A stretch of DNA of 60,202 nt from Pseudomonadales bacterium (GTDB taxonomy: Bacteria; Pseudomonadota; Gammaproteobacteria; Pseudomonadales; Azotimanducaceae): assembly GCA_022827245.1 (NCBI GenBank), contig JAJDTI010000171.1:1-60202 (forward strand). The letters run 5' to 3'. The notes beneath the pieces were generated by a model that saw only the letters and a list, made by a program, of their open reading frames with translations, did no database searches and was not told where the DNA came from. The number at the start of each line of letters is the position of its first letter. Positions within the stretch are counted from its first letter, which is position 1. Both the position numbers and the translations under genes were made by a program. Below, one piece after another: positions 15,288 to 24,081 of this stretch.

Positions 15288-17705
15288 TCACCAGTGGTAG
15301 GACGCCCTCAGGTACCAGGAACCGCCCTCGAAGTTGGCGGCGGTACGCCGCGCGTAGGGCAGGCCGACGTTCAGCCGGTTCGCGTAAGGAGCCCCGATCA
15401 CGTCGGGGTACTCGTCGAACGCGTTCGTGCCGCCGAGCGCCAGTCGCGTGTGATCGTTGACGTCGTAGCGGAGCTCGAGGTCGACGAAGACGGTCGACCC
15501 GAGCAGCTTGGTCGGCGCGTTGCCGTCGACTCCCCGGATCCGCCCCCGCTCGTCGTAGTGCTCGCCGTAGTAGTTGGCGCGCACCATGAGGTCGAGGCGC
15601 GGGGTCAGCAGCGTGCTCGCGGTAACGCTGAACCGGTCTTCCGGATAGCTCCGCTCGATGTCCTCCACGTCGGCGGCGCTGACCGGGAGGATGCCGTTCA
15701 CGCGTGACTGGCTGGCCACCTCCACCTCGTTGTGGTTGTAGGCGAAGCTCAGGTCCGTGCGCACTCCCGAGTCCCCCCAGTCGAAGTGCATCGTCGCCAC
15801 GACGTCGACGCCGGTCACGTCGAGGTTCAGCGCATTGGTGAAGAACTGGACGTTCCGGGCGACGCCCGCGGCGTCGAAGAAGGGGAGGTTCTGGGTCTTG
15901 TAGATGCGCCCGTCGATATCGATGGTGTACAGGTCCGCGGTGATTTCCAGCGGTCCGGCGGCAACCCAGAAGCCGATGCTGTAGTCGACCGACTGCTCCT
16001 CCTCGAGAGGCGCTCCGCCGGCGGCGAGGGCGGAGGGATGGTCCGGCGGCACCGTGCCCGACTCGACCTGCAGGCCGGTGTCGTTGTCGAACGTGGTGGT
16101 GATCTTCTGCAGGTTGGACTGTCCCGGCGTCGGGGCGTGGAAGCCCGTGTTGACGGACGCGCGCACCGTGAACCAGTCGGAGAGGTCCACGCGGCCCGCG
16201 AGCTTGCCGTTCCAGGTGTCGCCGAAGTCCGAGAAATCCTCGTAGCGGAGCGCGTACTGCAGGAGGGCGCGCGTTCCGACTTCCTGCTCGAACTCGCCGT
16301 ACAGCGCGCTGTTGTGGCGCGAGAACGTGCCGGCGTTGATCGGTTCGAGGCCCTTGAAGCCGCTGGAGCCGGCGCCGAGGTACGAGTTGGACTCCCCGGC
16401 GATCACGGAGAACGTCTCCCGGCGCCACTCCGCCCCGAAGGCGAACTGCAGGGCGTCGGTGAGGCGCCGCGTGAAGTCCGCGTTGAGGTTCAGTTCCTCC
16501 TGCCGCAGGGCGCCGACGTCGAAGTCCATCTGCGCGGGCAGGCCGTCGGGCCCCAGGCCGACGTCCGGATTGACGGTGTTGTTGAGGAAGAAGTCGAGGG
16601 TGTCCTCGCCATGGCCGACGCTGAAGTCATAGCCCAGGCCACCCGCGTCGCCGCGGATTCCGGTGACGATGCTGTAGTCCCGGTGATCGCCGTCGAAGAA
16701 CGGGGTGAACCCCTGCGGCAGCCGGTCCTCGATGCCCAGGGCCCGGATGGTGCTGTGCGCTTCGTTGGCTTCCGTCGTCGGGTTGTCGCCGGACCGGTAG
16801 AAGAAGCGATACCGGCCCTCGGTGGAGGCGTAGTTGGCGTGGAAGTACGCGTCCGCGGTGTCGGACAGGGGCACGCCTGCGTTCAGGAAGAAACGGTAGT
16901 CCTCGGTCGCCGGGCGCCCCCAGGTCTGGACGAACGGCGCGTCGTCGAACGGCGCGTCCGCCCCGACGCCCCGTACGCCGGCGTCGATGAGCGCCTGGGC
17001 GTTGGGCCGCTGCCGTCCCCGGGAGAGTCCTTCGTTGTCGACGTACTCGAGGCTCAGGTTGAGGAACCCGTCGTAACCGAGGGGCAATCCGGCGTTCGCG
17101 GCCACCCGCACGCTGTCCTCGCCCTCGAAGAACTGGCCGTAGTCGACGCGCACCTCGCCGCCCTCGGCGGCGTCCTTCATGCGCAGGTTGATGACGCCCG
17201 CGATGGCGTCGGCGCCGTACTGGGCGACCGCGCCGTCGCGCAGGATCTCGACGCGCTCGACGGCGATCGCCGGGATCAGGCCGATGTTGGGCCCGTGGGC
17301 GCCCTTGCCGGCGGCGGGAACGAACTCCGCGATCAGGGCCGCGCGGTGGCGCCGCTTGCCGTTGATCATCACCAGGGTCTGGTCGGGGGCGAGCCCCCGC
17401 AACGATGTCGAGCGCACGAACGTGTCGCCGTCTCCGGACGCGGTGGGAGCGTTGTAGGACGGCGCCAGGGCGCGCAGGCTGTCCGTCAGGTCCGCGTGAT
17501 TGCCGACGCGGCCGATGTCTTCGGAGGAGAGCACGTCCACGGGGGCGACGGCGTCCGAGGCGGACCGCGCCGTGGCGAACCGGGAGCCGATGACCACGAC
17601 CTCCTCGATCGGCGCCGCGCTGTCGGCCTCCTCCTGTCCCAGCGCCTGTGCAGCGGGCAAGGCGAGCAGCAAGGCTGCCGCGAGGGTGGATGTGTGGTTC
17701 TGCAT
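15288..17705 (-). CDS. TonB-dependent outer-membrane receptor (1)
   Basis: An 805-aa outer-membrane transporter that imports a ligand using TonB energy. The signal peptide ends AAQALGQ. The TonB box region is IEEVVVIGS (about 33-41), followed by the plug domain (DVLSSEDIGRVGNHADL and the QTLVMINGKRRHRA strand). The remainder is the beta-barrel with alternating aromatic strands, ending in SWYLRASYHW. Its ligand cannot be told; no regulator or inner-membrane partner is adjacent. It is divergent from the carboxylase gene across about 158 bases. Confidence 0.93.
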   Translation of the reverse strand: MQNHTSTLAAALLLALPAAQALGQEEADSAAPIEEVVVIGSRFATARSASDAVAPVDVLSSEDIGRVGNHADLTDSLRALAPSYNAPTASGDGDTFVRSTSLRGLAPDQTLVMINGKRRHRAALIAEFVPAAGKGAHGPNIGLIPAIAVERVEILRDGAVAQYGADAIAGVINLRMKDAAEGGEVRVDYGQFFEGEDSVRVAANAGLPLGYDGFLNLSLEYVDNEGLSRGRQRPNAQALIDAGVRGVGADAPFDDAPFVQTWGRPATEDYRFFLNAGVPLSDTADAYFHANYASTEGRYRFFYRSGDNPTTEANEAHSTIRALGIEDRLPQGFTPFFDGDHRDYSIVTGIRGDAGGLGYDFSVGHGEDTLDFFLNNTVNPDVGLGPDGLPAQMDFDVGALRQEELNLNADFTRRLTDALQFAFGAEWRRETFSVIAGESNSYLGAGSSGFKGLEPINAGTFSRHNSALYGEFEQEVGTRALLQYALRYEDFSDFGDTWNGKLAGRVDLSDWFTVRASVNTGFHAPTPGQSNLQKITTTFDNDTGLQVESGTVPPDHPSALAAGGAPLEEEQSVDYSIGFWVAAGPLEITADLYTIDIDGRIYKTQNLPFFDAAGVARNVQFFTNALNLDVTGVDVVATMHFDWGDSGVRTDLSFAYNHNEVEVASQSRVNGILPVSAADVEDIERSYPEDRFSVTASTLLTPRLDLMVRANYYGEHYDERGRIRGVDGNAPTKLLGSTVFVDLELRYDVNDHTRLALGGTNAFDEYPDVIGAPYANRLNVGLPYARRTAANFEGGSWYLRASYHW

Positions 17706-17863
17706 GGGTGACCTCCCTGGTACTGCTTGGTTCGGGCTGGGCCGGAGAGCGGGGTTTTCGCGGCGCGCAATTGTAGCCGCTCTTCTCCGGCGTCTCCTTG
17801 CAGCGGCGGGTGCGCCTAAGTGACCATTGCCCGCTGGCGGCAGGGACGAAAGGGCGCGACGAG

Positions 17864-19426
17864 ATGGAAGAACGGGGCTGGCGTGCGGAAGTGGCCGAAA
17901 TCGAACGGCGCCGGCGCCTGCGCGAGGGGATGGGCGGTCCCGAAGGCGTCGAGCGTCAGCACCGGCACGGCAAGCTGACGGCGCGCGAGCGCATCGCCGG
18001 CTTCGTGGACGATGGATCGTTCCGCGAGTTCTACTCGCTGGCGGGCGAGGGGACCTACGAGGACAACGAGCTCAAGTCCTTCATTCCGCGTGCGGTGGTC
18101 GAGGGCACGGCCCGCGTGGACGGACGGAAGATCGTGCTGACGGCCGGCGACTTCACCATACGGGGCGGTTCCGGCGGCGGCGGGGGCGGCATGGGCTCGG
18201 AGCTTGCGCCGAACGAGCGCGCGCGGGAGTGGAAAGTGCCGTTCGTCCGCCTCCTCGACGCCGCCGGCGGGAGCGTAAGGCACTTCGAGGAGATCGGCCG
18301 CACGTACCTGCCGGACGGCAGTTCGTGGTGGCTGATCGATGTCGACATGCTGTCGAAGGTACCCGTCGTGGCGGCGGTGATGGGCTCCGTCGCCGGCGGA
18401 CCGGCAATCCATGCCTGTCTCGCGCACTTCAACGTCATGGTGAAGGACACGAGCCAGCTCTTCCCGGGCGGACCGCCGGTGGTGAAGGCCGCCCTCGGCT
18501 ACGACATCTCGAAGGACGACCTCGGCGGAGCGCACATCCACACGCGCGTCAGCGGCAGCGTCGACAACCTGGCCAACACCGAAGAGGAAGCCTTCGAGAT
18601 GATCCGGACCTTCCTCGGCTACCTGCCGTCGAACGTCTGGGAGATGGCGCCCCGGGGCCCGACCGACGACGACCCGGAGCGGCGCGACGAGGCCCTGGTC
18701 GACCTGATGCCGCGGGACCGCCGCAAGATCTACGACATCTACAAGCTCATCCACTCCGTGCTGGACACGGGCTCGTTCTTCGAGATCGCGCCCCGCTACG
18801 GGCGCGCCCGGATCACGGGCCTCGGCCGGCTGAACGGCTATCCGGTGGGCGTGATGGCCAACAACCCGCGTCACCACGGCGGCGCGACGGACGTGGCCGG
18901 GGGCAGCAAGGTCATGCGGCTGCTGCAGCTCTGCGACGTCTTCCACCTGCCGGTCGTCAGCCTCTGTGACGAACCGGGATTCATGGTCGGCCTCGAGGCG
19001 GAAAAGCAGGGCATCGAGCGCGCCGGGGCCCAGTTGCTCGTGGTGACGTCGCAGACGCGGATGCCCCTCATCACCCTCGCGATCGGCCGCGTGTTCGGCG
19101 TGGCCGGCTCGACGCACCACCGGGCGAGCGGCATGTTCCGCCGTTACGCCTGGCCGTCCGCGACCTGGGGTTCCATGCCGATCGCGGGCGGGACTTCGGC
19201 GGCCTACCGGCGTGAGATCGACAGCGCGGCGGACCCGGAAGCCAAGCGACTCGAGATCGAGGCGCGGCTGCACGCGGTCGCTTCGCCGTTCCGCACGGCC
19301 GAGGCGACGGGGCAGGACATCATCGATCCGCGGGAGACGCGTACGGTGCTCTGCGAGTTCGCGGAGGAGGCGCAGCGGGTGTTGCGCACGCAACTCGGGG
19401 AGCCGCGGGTGCCTTACCGGCCGTAG
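17864..19426 (+). CDS. Acyl-CoA carboxylase, carboxyltransferase (beta) subunit
   Basis: A 520-aa carboxyltransferase of the propionyl/methylcrotonyl-CoA carboxylase type, which moves a carboxyl group from biotin to an acyl-CoA. HGKLTARERIAGFVDDGSF (about 30-48) opens the N-terminal crotonase-like domain. The oxyanion segments are GSVAGGPAI and, in the second domain, GVMANNPRHHGGATDV and IGRVFGVAGS. The ATG at 17864 is preferred over an earlier in-frame ATG because homology starts there and AGGG lies upstream. No biotin carboxylase or biotin carrier gene is nearby, so the partner lies elsewhere. The stop TAG is part of a REP-like hairpin. Confidence 0.88.
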   Translation: MEERGWRAEVAEIERRRRLREGMGGPEGVERQHRHGKLTARERIAGFVDDGSFREFYSLAGEGTYEDNELKSFIPRAVVEGTARVDGRKIVLTAGDFTIRGGSGGGGGGMGSELAPNERAREWKVPFVRLLDAAGGSVRHFEEIGRTYLPDGSSWWLIDVDMLSKVPVVAAVMGSVAGGPAIHACLAHFNVMVKDTSQLFPGGPPVVKAALGYDISKDDLGGAHIHTRVSGSVDNLANTEEEAFEMIRTFLGYLPSNVWEMAPRGPTDDDPERRDEALVDLMPRDRRKIYDIYKLIHSVLDTGSFFEIAPRYGRARITGLGRLNGYPVGVMANNPRHHGGATDVAGGSKVMRLLQLCDVFHLPVVSLCDEPGFMVGLEAEKQGIERAGAQLLVVTSQTRMPLITLAIGRVFGVAGSTHHRASGMFRRYAWPSATWGSMPIAGGTSAAYRREIDSAADPEAKRLEIEARLHAVASPFRTAEATGQDIIDPRETRTVLCEFAEEAQRVLRTQLGEPRVPYRP

Positions 19427-19447
19427 GGGCGACGCTTGTCGTCGCCC
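19423..19447 (+). repeat. REP-like element: GTAG plus perfect hairpin
   Basis: GTAG at 19423-19426 is followed directly by the stem GGGCGACG (19427-19434), loop CTTGT, and the exact complement CGTCGCCC (19440-19447). This matches the GTAG-plus-hairpin layout of REP sequences that RAYT transposases act on. The carboxylase stop codon TAG is the last three bases of GTAG. It can also work as a hairpin at the 3' end of the message; no T-tract follows. Confidence 0.65.
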
Positions 19448-19489
19448 GTGCCGGATTCGTGGCGCACCGAGTGTGGTCGCGGGCGAAGG

Positions 19490-19566
19490 TGGTGGGCGCG
19501 GCTGGATTCGAACCAGCGACTTCTGCCATGTGAAGACAGCGCTCTAACCAACTGAGCTACGCACCC
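19490..19566 (-). tRNA. tRNA-Val (anticodon CAC)
   Basis: A complete cloverleaf read on the minus strand. The acceptor GGGTGCG pairs with CGCGCCC (one G-T pair), the D stem is GCTC/GAGC, and the T arm is GCTGG-TTCGAAT-CCAGC. The anticodon loop is TTCACAT, so the anticodon is CAC (plus-strand 19530-19532) and reads GUG. The 3' CCA is encoded in the DNA (19490-19492). It faces the carboxylase gene, with the REP-like hairpin between them. Confidence 0.95.
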
Positions 19567-19647
19567 GCCGATGACGCGCTCGCCGCGCCGCCCCGCAGGG
19601 GACGCCAAGTGTTCACGGGAAGGCCGGCGCGGTCAAGGCGCCAGGCG

Positions 19648-20634
19648 TTACCGGACCGCTCGCGCCGCCGCCGCCATAGTCGCCCGGGTCACGGCGAAAC
19701 GGTCGTCGCCCCAGGGCAACGGCATCAGCACGGGGTACTCGACCCCCGCGTCGACATAGGTGCGCACGAAGTCCGTGACCGCGCCTTCGTCGCCGATGAA
19801 GTCGATGGCCTGGATCATCCGGTCCGACACCGCCGCCAGCGCCCCGTCCCGGTCCCGCGCCGCCTGCCGCGCGCGCACCTCGTCGACCTCGTCCGCGAAA
19901 CCGCTGGCCCGGAACATGCGCGCGTAACCGTCCGCCATCGCGTAGTTGAAGAGGTCCCTGCGGGCCGATCCGGCGCGCCGCTCGAAGTCGCCGACGGCGG
20001 CGTGCACGTAGGCGAAGACTGTCGCGTCGCCGCCGGCGCGGACGTGTTCGATGGAAGGCCCGACGTGGGAAGCGGGAATGTAGTTCAGCAGCACGCCGTC
20101 GGCGATCTCGCCCGCGAGCCGGAGCATGCGTGGGTTCAGCGCCGCCATCACGACCTTCGGCCGACGAACTCCCAGCCGTACGCCGAGGCGGAACCGGCGG
20201 ACCTGCCAGAAGTCGCCCTCGAACGTCACGGACTCCCCGGACAGGCACTCGCGCATGAGGGCGACGTACTCGCGCATCATGGCGAGCGGACGGTCCGCGG
20301 GAGGCTGCCCGTGCTGACGCAGGATGGCGGGCGCCGAGACACCCAATCCCAGCCAGACGTCCGCATCCGGACTCAGCGCCTGCAGCGTCGCGGCGGACAT
20401 GGCGGCGAGCGCGGGCGTGCGGAGCTGGATGGGAACGATGCCCGTCCCGAGCCCCATGCCGGGAGCCACCGCCGACACCGTCGCGAGCGGGGTGAACGCG
20501 TCGGTGCCGGTGGCCTCGGCCGTCCAGAGCGATCCGTAGCCCATCGACTCCGCCAGTCGCGCGATCTCCGCGGTCGCGCGGGGGCCGAGTACGGCGAGGC
20601 TCCCGACGGTGACGCCCAACGGTGTTTCAGCCAT
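19648..20634 (-). CDS. LLM-class flavin-dependent oxidoreductase (luciferase-like)
   Basis: A 328-aa TIM-barrel protein of the bacterial luciferase-like monooxygenase family, using FMN or F420-type flavin. Family marks are GYGSLWTAEATGTDAF near residue 32, LGTGIVPIQLRTPALAAMSA (about 63-82), and VWLGLGVSAP. The ATG at 20634 is chosen because AAGGAG lies 9 bases upstream; an ATG at 20670 lies in the inverted-repeat operator region and would lack a ribosome site. It is divergent from the VOC gene and may share its regulation. The substrate is unknown. Confidence 0.82.
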   Translation of the reverse strand: MAETPLGVTVGSLAVLGPRATAEIARLAESMGYGSLWTAEATGTDAFTPLATVSAVAPGMGLGTGIVPIQLRTPALAAMSAATLQALSPDADVWLGLGVSAPAILRQHGQPPADRPLAMMREYVALMRECLSGESVTFEGDFWQVRRFRLGVRLGVRRPKVVMAALNPRMLRLAGEIADGVLLNYIPASHVGPSIEHVRAGGDATVFAYVHAAVGDFERRAGSARRDLFNYAMADGYARMFRASGFADEVDEVRARQAARDRDGALAAVSDRMIQAIDFIGDEGAVTDFVRTYVDAGVEYPVLMPLPWGDDRFAVTRATMAAAARAVR

Positions 20635-20671
20635 TCTCGGGGGTCTCCTTGTGGTGTCGACGCTTGCCATG

Positions 20672-20698
20672 AAAACTGGACGTTGACCGTCCGGTTTT
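20672..20698. promoter_or_regulatory. Inverted-repeat operator between LLM and VOC genes
   Basis: AAAACTGGAC (20672-20681) and GTCCGGTTTT (20689-20698) form a 10-base inverted repeat with one mismatch and a 7-base spacer. TTGACC, a -35-like box, lies in the spacer at 20683-20688. The layout resembles TetR-family operators placed over a divergent promoter pair. No TetR gene is in the window, so the regulator would act from elsewhere. Confidence 0.5.
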
Positions 20699-20727
20699 CA
20701 ATATAGCGACAAACAAAGGACCGGCTC

Positions 20728-21162
20728 ATGCCCGCCCGAATCTCCGGCCTCGTGCCCATGCTCATCTGCGAGGACGTGCAGGAAGTCCTTGCCTTCTACA
20801 CCGACGTCCTCGGTTTCGAGGTCCGCGACCGCATGGACGACGTGGGACGGAGCGGCTGGGCGTCGGTACAGAGCGGCGGGGCGCGCATCATGCTCGCGAG
20901 CCCGACCTACATCCCGCTCGCGCCGCGGATCGATGGACGGCACCCGCAGACGCTCTACTACCTCTACGTCGACGACGTCTCGGCGCTGCACCGTTCGGTG
21001 ACGGAGAGCGGCTGGCCGGCGACGGACGTAGTCGTGCGCTTCTACGGCATGAAGGAGTTCGAGACCACGGACCCGGCCGGGCACGTGCTCGTGTTCGGCC
21101 AGGACACCGACGAGGCGCCGACGCCCGCCCCCGATGGCTCGGAGACGGGCATCGGGTCCTGA
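20728..21162 (+). CDS. VOC superfamily (glyoxalase/bleomycin-resistance/dioxygenase fold) protein
   Basis: A 144-aa vicinal-oxygen-chelate fold protein. The first beta-alpha-beta unit is LVPMLICEDVQEVLAFYTDVLGF (approximate residues 8-30) and the second begins LYYLYVDDVSALHRSV. The metal-ligand glutamate position of the second half is in EFETTDPAGHVLVFGQ. AAAGGA lies 7 bases before the ATG. The function could be a glyoxalase, a dioxygenase or a binding protein. It is divergent from the monooxygenase gene over the shared inverted repeat, so both are probably part of one response. Confidence 0.8.
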   Translation: MPARISGLVPMLICEDVQEVLAFYTDVLGFEVRDRMDDVGRSGWASVQSGGARIMLASPTYIPLAPRIDGRHPQTLYYLYVDDVSALHRSVTESGWPATDVVVRFYGMKEFETTDPAGHVLVFGQDTDEAPTPAPDGSETGIGS

Positions 21163-21169
21163 AGCCGCG

Positions 21170-23560
21170 CTACCGCCCGAGGCGGTGCGTCACCTCCAAC
21201 CGGAAACGCCGCGGCTCGGCCCAGTACTTCGAATTCGTGCCGAGGTCGCCGGGCCCCGTCAGGTCGACCGCACCCAGGTAGTACATCCGCCCCAGCAGAT
21301 TGTTGCCGGTGACGGAGATGCTGGTCTGGCCGTTCGGGAGCGCCCACACGAAGCGGGCGTCGAGCAGCCCGTACTTGCCCTGGCGGGAGCTTTGCCGGGT
21401 CTCGAGCGTGTTGTAGGTGCGTCCGCGGAAAGCCCAGCCGACCTGCCCGGCCAGCACGCCGCCGTTCGCAAGGACCTGGGTCTTGCCCAGCGCGAGGCTG
21501 TACGTGTACGGCGCGCCCCGGATGGTTTCCGTGTGGGAGAGGTCGCGCTCGACGATGACGGGCGCCTGCCCGAGCAGGCCGAGGTTGTCCAGGACCGTGA
21601 ACTCGTCGTACTCGCCGTTCATCCAGCCGAACGTTCCCTGGGTGTACCAGCCGGCCGGCAGTTCGACGCGGAACTCGCCCTCGACGCCGAACAGGGTCGC
21701 CTCCTGGGCGTTGATCAGGTCCGCCGTCGGAAAGCCGTTCACGATGCGGCTCACGGTGATCTGCTGGTTCTCGTAGGTGTTGTGGAACGCGGTAAGGTTG
21801 AGCAGCCGGGTGCCGTTCGCCCAGGTCGATTTCATGCCGCCTTCCCAGTTCCCCGAGATCTCCGGGTCGTAGGGCCGTATCGCCACGTCCTGGTTGAAGC
21901 CGCCGCTCGAGTACCCCTTGCTCCAACCAGCGTACAACATTACGTTTTCGGCCACGTCCCAACTCAGGATCGCGCGAGGCGTGACTTCGTTGAAGGAGAC
22001 ATCGTCCATGCAGGTCGAGCCGTTGCGGACCGGCCCGGCGCCCGGGCGGCAACCGTGGCCCGGACGCAGCGCGCCGCCAATGAACCAATCGGAGCGCTGG
22101 AACTCGCGCTTGTCGCGAGAGTAGCGTGCGCCGGCGGTCAGGGACCACGCGTCCGCGAACCTCCAGGTGACCTCGCCGAAAACCGCCTGCGAGGCGTTGG
22201 TGCCCTCCATCTCCTGGTTGCGGCTGGCGTTTATCTGGAAAGCTCCCTGGACGAGAACTCCCAGAGGAAGTCCGGGAATGCCGCTGGGGAAGCACCAGAC
22301 GGGCCAGACCGCACAGTCGGGCGCCGCCGCCCCGCGCAGGAGGGGCACGTCCAGGTTGATGACGTTGTTCTCCTCGAACGCGTACGCGCCGATCACCCAG
22401 TCGAGCCGGTCGTTCATCGCGATGCCGGACAGGCGGAATTCCTGCGACCACTGATCGCCCTCGTCATCCGTCGTGCCGAGCACCTCGATCAGCGAAGCCG
22501 TCCCCACGGCGTCGGTCCCCCAGCCCCAGGAACCGTTGTAGCTGGTGAGGTCGCGGAACGAGGTGATGGAGGTGAGGTCCGCGAAGCCGAGGTCGACGGA
22601 CAGGTCCAGCGTGTAACTGTAGGTCTCGGCGTCGCTGCTGTTGTCCGGGTCGTTGTCGTTGGACCGGTAGGGGGACGTGCCGAGGCACGAGTTGCGCATT
22701 TCGTCGTAGACGTTGAAGACCCACGCCGCCCACATGACGGTGAAGGGCGCCGTGTTGGCGCCGTTCGGCGGCCCGCCCCACTCGCACGATGCGAGCAGGG
22801 CGGTCTCGTCGGCCTTGTACGCCTCGATGATCAGGTCGGCGTGGGCGCGGTCGTTGGGCGTCCAGCGGAAGGACAGCCTGGCGCTCGTCGAGTTCTCGTC
22901 GCCCCAGTCCTCGCCGGTGCCGACGTTCCTGACATAACCGTCGGCCTCGCGGCTCTGGAACGCGAAGCGGGCGGCGAGCACGTCGTTGAGCGGCAGGTTG
23001 AGCATCCCCTCGACCCTGCGCGCGTTGTCGTTGCCGATGCCGGCGCCCACGGAGTAGTCGAACTCGTCGGAGGGCCGGTTGCTGATGATGTGCACCAGCC
23101 CCGCGGTGGTGTTGCGCCCGAACAGCGTCCCCTGCGGACCGCGCAGCACCTCCACGCGGTCGATGTCCATGAAGTCGAAGACGCCGCCCTGGGGTCGTCC
23201 GAGGTACACGCCGTCCACGTACGTGCCGATCTTCGGATCCTGGGACGGCGCCCAGTTGACCTGTCCGATCCCGCGCAGGAAGACGCTCGCGGTATTCCTG
23301 GAAACGCCCGAAACGTTGAAGTTCATGTTCGGCGTGAGCCGGGTCAGGTCGGTGAGGTCGTCCGCGGCCCGGTCCCGCAACCCCTCGCCGTCCAGCGCGG
23401 TCACGGGGATGGGCACCTCCTGGACGGTCTCCTCCCGCCGCCGGGCGGTGACGACCAGTTCCTCGATGACCTGGGCGCCTTCTCCGGCCTCTTCGGCGTG
23501 AATCGGCGGCACGGCCAGGAACGTGCCGGTAAGCAGGACGAGCAGTGTCTTCAGTCGCAT
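21170..23560 (-). CDS. TonB-dependent outer-membrane receptor (2)
   Basis: A 796-aa receptor. The signal peptide is MRLKTLLVLLTGTFLAVPPIHA. The TonB box is IEELVVTARRREETVQEVPI-type (about 32-51), which is common in receptors of the sphingomonad and marine gammaproteobacterial class. The plug has FLRGIG, TYVDGVYLGRPQGG and VEVLRGPQGTLFGRNTTAG (about 133-151). The barrel runs to the C-terminal strand RRFRLEVTHRL. It converges on the VOC gene, leaving 7 bases between the two stops. The ligand is unknown. Confidence 0.93.
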   Translation of the reverse strand: MRLKTLLVLLTGTFLAVPPIHAEEAGEGAQVIEELVVTARRREETVQEVPIPVTALDGEGLRDRAADDLTDLTRLTPNMNFNVSGVSRNTASVFLRGIGQVNWAPSQDPKIGTYVDGVYLGRPQGGVFDFMDIDRVEVLRGPQGTLFGRNTTAGLVHIISNRPSDEFDYSVGAGIGNDNARRVEGMLNLPLNDVLAARFAFQSREADGYVRNVGTGEDWGDENSTSARLSFRWTPNDRAHADLIIEAYKADETALLASCEWGGPPNGANTAPFTVMWAAWVFNVYDEMRNSCLGTSPYRSNDNDPDNSSDAETYSYTLDLSVDLGFADLTSITSFRDLTSYNGSWGWGTDAVGTASLIEVLGTTDDEGDQWSQEFRLSGIAMNDRLDWVIGAYAFEENNVINLDVPLLRGAAAPDCAVWPVWCFPSGIPGLPLGVLVQGAFQINASRNQEMEGTNASQAVFGEVTWRFADAWSLTAGARYSRDKREFQRSDWFIGGALRPGHGCRPGAGPVRNGSTCMDDVSFNEVTPRAILSWDVAENVMLYAGWSKGYSSGGFNQDVAIRPYDPEISGNWEGGMKSTWANGTRLLNLTAFHNTYENQQITVSRIVNGFPTADLINAQEATLFGVEGEFRVELPAGWYTQGTFGWMNGEYDEFTVLDNLGLLGQAPVIVERDLSHTETIRGAPYTYSLALGKTQVLANGGVLAGQVGWAFRGRTYNTLETRQSSRQGKYGLLDARFVWALPNGQTSISVTGNNLLGRMYYLGAVDLTGPGDLGTNSKYWAEPRRFRLEVTHRLGR

Positions 23561-23694
23561 GGTGCCTGAGTCCTCTTGAGGGTTCTCGACGGGCGATGGT
23601 ACGGGACAAGGAGGGCTTGCGCACGCGGAAAAGTCGACGCGCCTACGAGGACATCGGGGCTCGGAGTTCCGCGTTCGTGCTCAACGTCCGGCGA

Positions 23695-23976
23695 TCAGCG
23701 CTCCGGCGGCTTCAAACCTGCCGCAGCCAGGCTGCCATGGCCGGGGTCCACCAGCATCCAGCGTCCGTCTTCCTCCTGCTGGATCAGGTCGTCCCGCTCG
23801 CGCGCATCCCGCGCCCGCACACCGGTCGATACCGGTAGCCGCAGCCTTCCCGGAACGGTGTGTGAAGTGGGATGCGGCACGCCTTGTTCGGCCTCCGCGA
23901 TGCCGCGCAACAGCGCTCGCTGGCTGGGCGCCAGGCGCGCCACGCGGCCGGCGGCAACACCGCCCTCTTCAGCCAC
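23695..23976 (-). pseudogene. C-terminal remnant of an AAA-type ATPase (archaeal-ATPase-like)
   Basis: The 93-residue frame reads LAPSQRALLRGIAE, then LPVSTGVRARDARERDDLI, then EEDGRWMLVDPG. This resembles the winged-helix end of AAA/STAND-like ATPases (pattern LTPAQRALLRAIA ... ALKRLxERDLIxxxDGxYxVxDP). No P-loop or earlier domains precede it, and the upstream DNA is iteron-like. It looks like what is left of a deleted gene. The rest of the 23561-24081 gap shows nothing else that I can identify. Confidence 0.4.
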
Positions 23977-23990
23977 CGGCCAAGCGCACT

Positions 23991-24035
23991 ACGCAAAACG
24001 CGGAAACGCATAAACCGGATACGCATTTGTGCGTA
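23991..24035. repeat. Three 15-base iterons with an inverted repeat
   Basis: ACGCA recurs at exactly 15-base intervals: ACGCAAAACGCGGAA (23991), ACGCATAAACCGGAT (24006) and ACGCATTTGTGCGTA (24021). The first two match at 11 of 15 positions, and TACGCA-TTTG-TGCGTA (24020-24035) is a perfect inverted repeat. This AT-richer patch directly precedes the ATPase remnant on the minus strand, and is probably its old promoter/operator. Confidence 0.5.
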
Positions 24036-24081
24036 ATGGACGCCCGCGGTCCGCGTCTGCGCGCTGACCGGCTCGTGGCGT

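Noticed and set aside
15732..17711. A 659-codon plus-strand frame opposite the first TonB receptor.
   Set aside because: GC-driven antisense shadow with no recognisable domain or ribosome site.
21134..23569. An 811-codon plus-strand frame opposite the second TonB receptor.
   Set aside because: The receptor on the other strand has a signal peptide, plug and barrel motifs; this frame has none.
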